From Clostridia bacterium (lineage in GTDB: Bacteria; Bacillota; Clostridia; Christensenellales; Aristaeellaceae), in the NCBI GenBank assembly GCA_017429695.1, contig JAFROK010000023.1, forward strand, positions 1-64,000: a DNA stretch of 64,000 bases. The letters run 5' to 3'. Shown here piece after piece: positions 61,448-64,000 of the stretch. The position numbers were made by a program, and so were the translations under genes. How positions within the stretch are numbered: the stretch's first letter is position 1; every line of letters begins with the position of its first letter. The notes beneath the pieces were generated by a model, which saw only the letters and a program-made list of their open reading frames with translations, had not been told where the DNA came from and did no database searches.

Positions 61448-61493
61448 GCTGTTGTGTATGCGCTCACAGCCATACCGGATAGAGGTTTGTCAA

Positions 61494-62585
61494 ATGATTT
61501 CTGAAATGATTCACCTGGTCAACGGAGAACATTACCTGGCGCTGGTGCTGGTGATGGTCCTCTCCTGCATCCTGGCGGGAAGGAACATCCGGTCGGAACG
61601 GGTCAACCAGAGCAACTTCTGGCTGACAGTTGCGGTCTGCGCGCTGCTGATTGTGCAGGACCTGCTGGAACATTATGCCCAGCTGGATCCCGCCCGGCGG
61701 GATATGCGGATGATCACCTCCATTGCCGGCTATGCCCTGCGCCCCGTGGCTGTTCTCGGTTTTCTGTTGGTAGTCTGGCCGGCCGGCCGGAAGCGCTGGT
61801 TCCTGTGGATTCCGGCAATCCTGAACGCGCTGCTCTATTCCTCCGCCCTGTTCTCGCCGCTGACATTTACCTTTAATGAAAATTACAGCTTTTCCCGCGG
61901 TCCGCTGGGCTGGATCATGTTCCCGGTCTGCCTGCTGTACCTGATCATGGCCCTGGTTGTGGTCCATATCCGCTTCCGGGAGCGCCGCGCCGGCGACATG
62001 GTTACGATCTATGCGTGCACACTGGGGTGCCTGGGCGCCATGGCGGTGGATGTCCGCATCGGCGATATCACGATTATCTCCGCTGTGCTGATCAGCAGCA
62101 TGACCTTCTATCTTTTCCTCCGGGCCCAGGATACGGATCACGACCCCCTGACCCGCCTGTGGAACCGCATGACCTTTTATGAAGACTGCCGGAAGTACCG
62201 CAGCGCGGTATCCGCCGTGGTGTCCATTGATATGAACGGCCTGAAGAAGACCAACGACGAGCTCGGCCACGCCGCCGGCGACCGGGCACTGAAGACCATC
62301 GGCCGCAATCTCCGGCAAATCAGCAGCCGCAAAATTATTGCCTACAGGATCGGCGGAGATGAATTCATGCTCCTGTTCCTCCACTGCAACGAGGATGAAG
62401 CCCAGATCGCTCTCAACGCATTCCTGGAAAGCACCTGGGAAGCCGGCCTCTCCGTTGCGGTCGGCCTGGCGGTCCGCACGGAATCCGGCGAATCCATGGA
62501 CGAGCTCATTCACCTCAGCGACCAGCATATGTACCAGGACAAGAGTATGTATTATCAGTATCATGACCGGAGAAGTCACAGATAA
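61494..62585 (+). CDS. Membrane diguanylate cyclase (GGDEF)
   Basis: 363 residues: about six or seven helices (10-210), then a GGDEF domain with intact RIGGDEFMLLF, SIDMNGLKKTNDELGH and AGDRALK. It should make cyclic-di-GMP. The membrane part differs from the one at 45236-46390. I chose ATG 61494 (AGAGG eight bases upstream) because it lies after the promoter; the frame extends upstream without coding character. Divergent from the two-component/transporter operon. Confidence 0.9.
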   Translation: MISEMIHLVNGEHYLALVLVMVLSCILAGRNIRSERVNQSNFWLTVAVCALLIVQDLLEHYAQLDPARRDMRMITSIAGYALRPVAVLGFLLVVWPAGRKRWFLWIPAILNALLYSSALFSPLTFTFNENYSFSRGPLGWIMFPVCLLYLIMALVVVHIRFRERRAGDMVTIYACTLGCLGAMAVDVRIGDITIISAVLISSMTFYLFLRAQDTDHDPLTRLWNRMTFYEDCRKYRSAVSAVVSIDMNGLKKTNDELGHAAGDRALKTIGRNLRQISSRKIIAYRIGGDEFMLLFLHCNEDEAQIALNAFLESTWEAGLSVAVGLAVRTESGESMDELIHLSDQHMYQDKSMYYQYHDRRSHR

Positions 62586-62596
62586 ACCGCTTCCCG

Positions 62597-62632
62597 AAAA
62601 CACCGGGCCGCTGAAGCTGCCCGGTGTTTTTT
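62597..62632. terminator. Terminator between convergent genes
   Basis: Perfect 12-bp stem (62597-62608 with 62619-62630), then T-rich. Ends the diguanylate cyclase transcript and overlaps the end of the convergent serine hydrolase gene. Confidence 0.8.
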
Positions 62633-63815
62633 ATCTGCCCCGCCGCCTTTCCGCTTTTTCCAGTTCCGTTGCCAGGATATTCCGGCATTTCCGGACCACC
62701 GGCGCCGTGCCGGTGTCCGTCACGTTCTGGTTCAGCAGGAACGTGATTCTCTCCTCCGGCAGGTTGATGAAATATGTTCCCAGCCAGCCGTCCCATCCGT
62801 ATTCGTGTTCCGCGGCAAAATGGGAGCACTCGCCCGGCCGGTCGCATACCCGCACCAGGCAGCCGTAATTGTATCCGCCGAGGCTGTCCCACAGCTTCCG
62901 CCGCACGTCGCCGTTCAGCCGCGAGGATGTCATATAGCGCACCGCAGTTTCCGACAGGATCCGCTTTCCCTGCCATATGCCGCCGTTCATCAGCATGGTA
63001 GCGAAACGGCTGTAATCCTCCAGCGTGGACACCAGCCCGGCGCCGCCGCTCTCAAAAGCCGGCGGCCTGTCATACCTGCCGACTGCCAGGTGCATCCCGG
63101 TGAAGGGAACCAGTCCCGCCTCCGTCCGCTGGTAACAGGTCACCAGGCGGTCCGCTTTCTCCGGCAGCACCCGGAAATCCGTATCCGCCATGCCCAGCGG
63201 ATCAAACAGTTCCTCCTTCAGGAATTGCCCAAACCGTTTTCCGCTGGCCTTTTCAATCACCGCGCCGAGCACATCCGCGCCGGTACCATAACGCCAGCCG
63301 GTACCGGGCATGAACGCCAGCGGTTGCTCGCCCAGCCGGTTGCAGAAGGTTGCCGTATCCATTCCGCTGCCGGCTTCAATCATCGCCTGGTTCTCCTCAA
63401 AAACCCGCGCGGCATACTGTCCGGCCGGATCCGCATCCGGATAGCACAGCCCGGATGTCATGCTCATCAGTTCGCTGATCCACGGCGGCCGGTACGCCGG
63501 CGTCACCGTTCCGTCCGCCGATACAATCCGGGCATTCCGGAAACCCGGCAGATATTGGTCCACACAGGCCATCAGGTCCAGGATGCCCCGGTCGACCAGG
63601 ATCATGGCCGCCGCCGCGGTCACCGGTTTGGTCTGGCTGTACAGCCGGAAGATGGCGTCCCGCCGGATCGGTCTGCCGGAGGCAATATCCGCCCAGCCGG
63701 CTTCAGCATAACAGATTTCCTCTCCGTCCCGCAGCACCCGCAGGTTCATCCCCGCAGCTTCCTGATTTTCCACTGCCCGCTCAATACATTCGGTCAGTCT
63801 CTCCCGCAGTGACAT
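62631..63815 (-). CDS. Serine hydrolase of the beta-lactamase/class C esterase family
   Basis: 394 residues, no signal peptide. The nucleophile motif is SQTK (Ser60, Lys63). A Tyr motif follows as YGTG, and the domain ends with GWDGWLGT and NQNV. Family members include esterases, D-amino-acid amidases and penicillin-binding-like enzymes. The absence of a signal peptide argues against an antibiotic-degrading lactamase. It lies 13 bases after the nucleoside phosphorylase gene, AGGAG before ATG 63815. Confidence 0.87.
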   Translation of the reverse strand: MSLRERLTECIERAVENQEAAGMNLRVLRDGEEICYAEAGWADIASGRPIRRDAIFRLYSQTKPVTAAAAMILVDRGILDLMACVDQYLPGFRNARIVSADGTVTPAYRPPWISELMSMTSGLCYPDADPAGQYAARVFEENQAMIEAGSGMDTATFCNRLGEQPLAFMPGTGWRYGTGADVLGAVIEKASGKRFGQFLKEELFDPLGMADTDFRVLPEKADRLVTCYQRTEAGLVPFTGMHLAVGRYDRPPAFESGGAGLVSTLEDYSRFATMLMNGGIWQGKRILSETAVRYMTSSRLNGDVRRKLWDSLGGYNYGCLVRVCDRPGECSHFAAEHEYGWDGWLGTYFINLPEERITFLLNQNVTDTGTAPVVRKCRNILATELEKAERRRGR

Positions 63816-63828
63816 CGATATATTCTCC

Positions 63829-64000
63829 TTACAGCCTCATGATTCCGTCCGCGGTCACTTCCGCCAGGAACAGCTTTGCCCGTCCGCAGGGCTCGCTGCC
63901 GATCGTAATGGCCTGCCGGATCGCCTGCTCCGCCTGTTCAGCCTCCGCCTCGTTCCGGGCATGCAGCTCGCACAGTGGCGTATCCGCTTCCACCCTGTCG
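63829..64000 (-). CDS. pdp: Pyrimidine-nucleoside phosphorylase, C-terminus (partial, right edge)
   Basis: The last 56 codons of a gene whose start is outside the window. The sequence (DRVEADTPLCELHARNEAEA, then AIRQAITIG) matches the C-terminal PYNP domain of thymidine/pyrimidine-nucleoside phosphorylases, which split uridine or thymidine with phosphate. Stop TAA at 63829-63831; the next gene, the serine hydrolase, starts 13 bases on. Confidence 0.75.
   Translation of the reverse strand, partial: DRVEADTPLCELHARNEAEAEQAEQAIRQAITIGSEPCGRAKLFLAEVTADGIMRL

Noticed and set aside
60993-61493. N-terminal extension of the diguanylate cyclase to 60993
   Set aside because: It is antisense to the XRE-receiver gene and lies upstream of the promoter at 61419-61447.

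Overview
The window is chromosomal DNA from an anaerobic member of the Bacillota, most likely class Clostridia. Supporting signs are the SCIFF peptide with its radical-SAM maturase, ammonia-dependent asparagine synthetase, type III pantothenate kinase, a eukaryotic/archaeal-type prolyl-tRNA synthetase, an ECF vitamin S-component, and multi-repeat peptidoglycan-binding proteins with Thr-Pro linkers. Base composition is G+C rich for a clostridium, and about 15-25 kb looks visibly richer than the rest (one line near 24.5 kb is 43/60 G+C, one near 45.2 kb is 33/60). Order or genus is inference. Genes are packed, often with ATGA/GTGA overlaps. No gap between genes exceeds 300 bases. I see no rRNA, tRNA, CRISPR array, prophage or insertion sequence.

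Layout. 0-3 kb, plus strand: a gene end at the left edge, aspartokinase, an rfbD-like reductase and an orphan double-glycine-leader peptide. 2.9-9.6 kb, minus strand: pth-mfd-lspA-rluD-ridA-queG-like housekeeping operon. 9.7-14.4 kb: asnA, then two cell-wall proteins (an L,D-transpeptidase and a five-repeat peptidoglycan-binding protein). 14.5-25.3 kb, minus strand: a long gene string that can be read from one promoter, AraR-like regulator, rlmH, lipoprotein barnase, six-repeat peptidoglycan-binding lipoprotein, caspase-like protease with an EF-hand loop, Mrp ATPase, membrane-anchored beta-propeller-like protein, proS, plsX, acpP, rnc. 25.3-32.2 kb, minus strand: smc, a trypsin-fold lipoprotein that has lost its catalytic residues, lysA, trmH. 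32.4-33.7 kb, plus strand: rpsF-ssb-rpsR.

33.7-38.1 kb, minus strand: SCIFF precursor, terminator, SCIFF maturase, a PLP decarboxylase and a MATE exporter. 38.1-50.4 kb is a signalling region: four cyclic-di-GMP proteins (SBP-GGDEF-EAL, GGDEF, GGDEF-EAL, HD-GYP) interspersed with a VOC protein, a zinc/cadmium-type efflux operon (split HMA, P-type ATPase, ArsR), a ketopantoate-reductase-like enzyme and a peptide deformylase homologue. 50.4-56.4 kb, minus strand: aquaporin, then an operon of ECF S-component, coaX, homoserine dehydrogenase, a HAD-thymidylate kinase fusion and mnmA. 56.4-62.6 kb: a sugar-type ABC transporter co-transcribed with a sensor kinase and an unusual XRE-receiver regulator, divergent from a diguanylate cyclase. 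The right edge holds a beta-lactamase-fold serine hydrolase and the C-terminus of a pyrimidine-nucleoside phosphorylase.

The most unusual material is the secreted/lipoprotein group at 20-23.7 kb, the orphan GG-leader peptide at 2.5 kb, the HAD-Tmk fusion at 52-53.5 kb and the XRE-receiver regulator at 60.7 kb.
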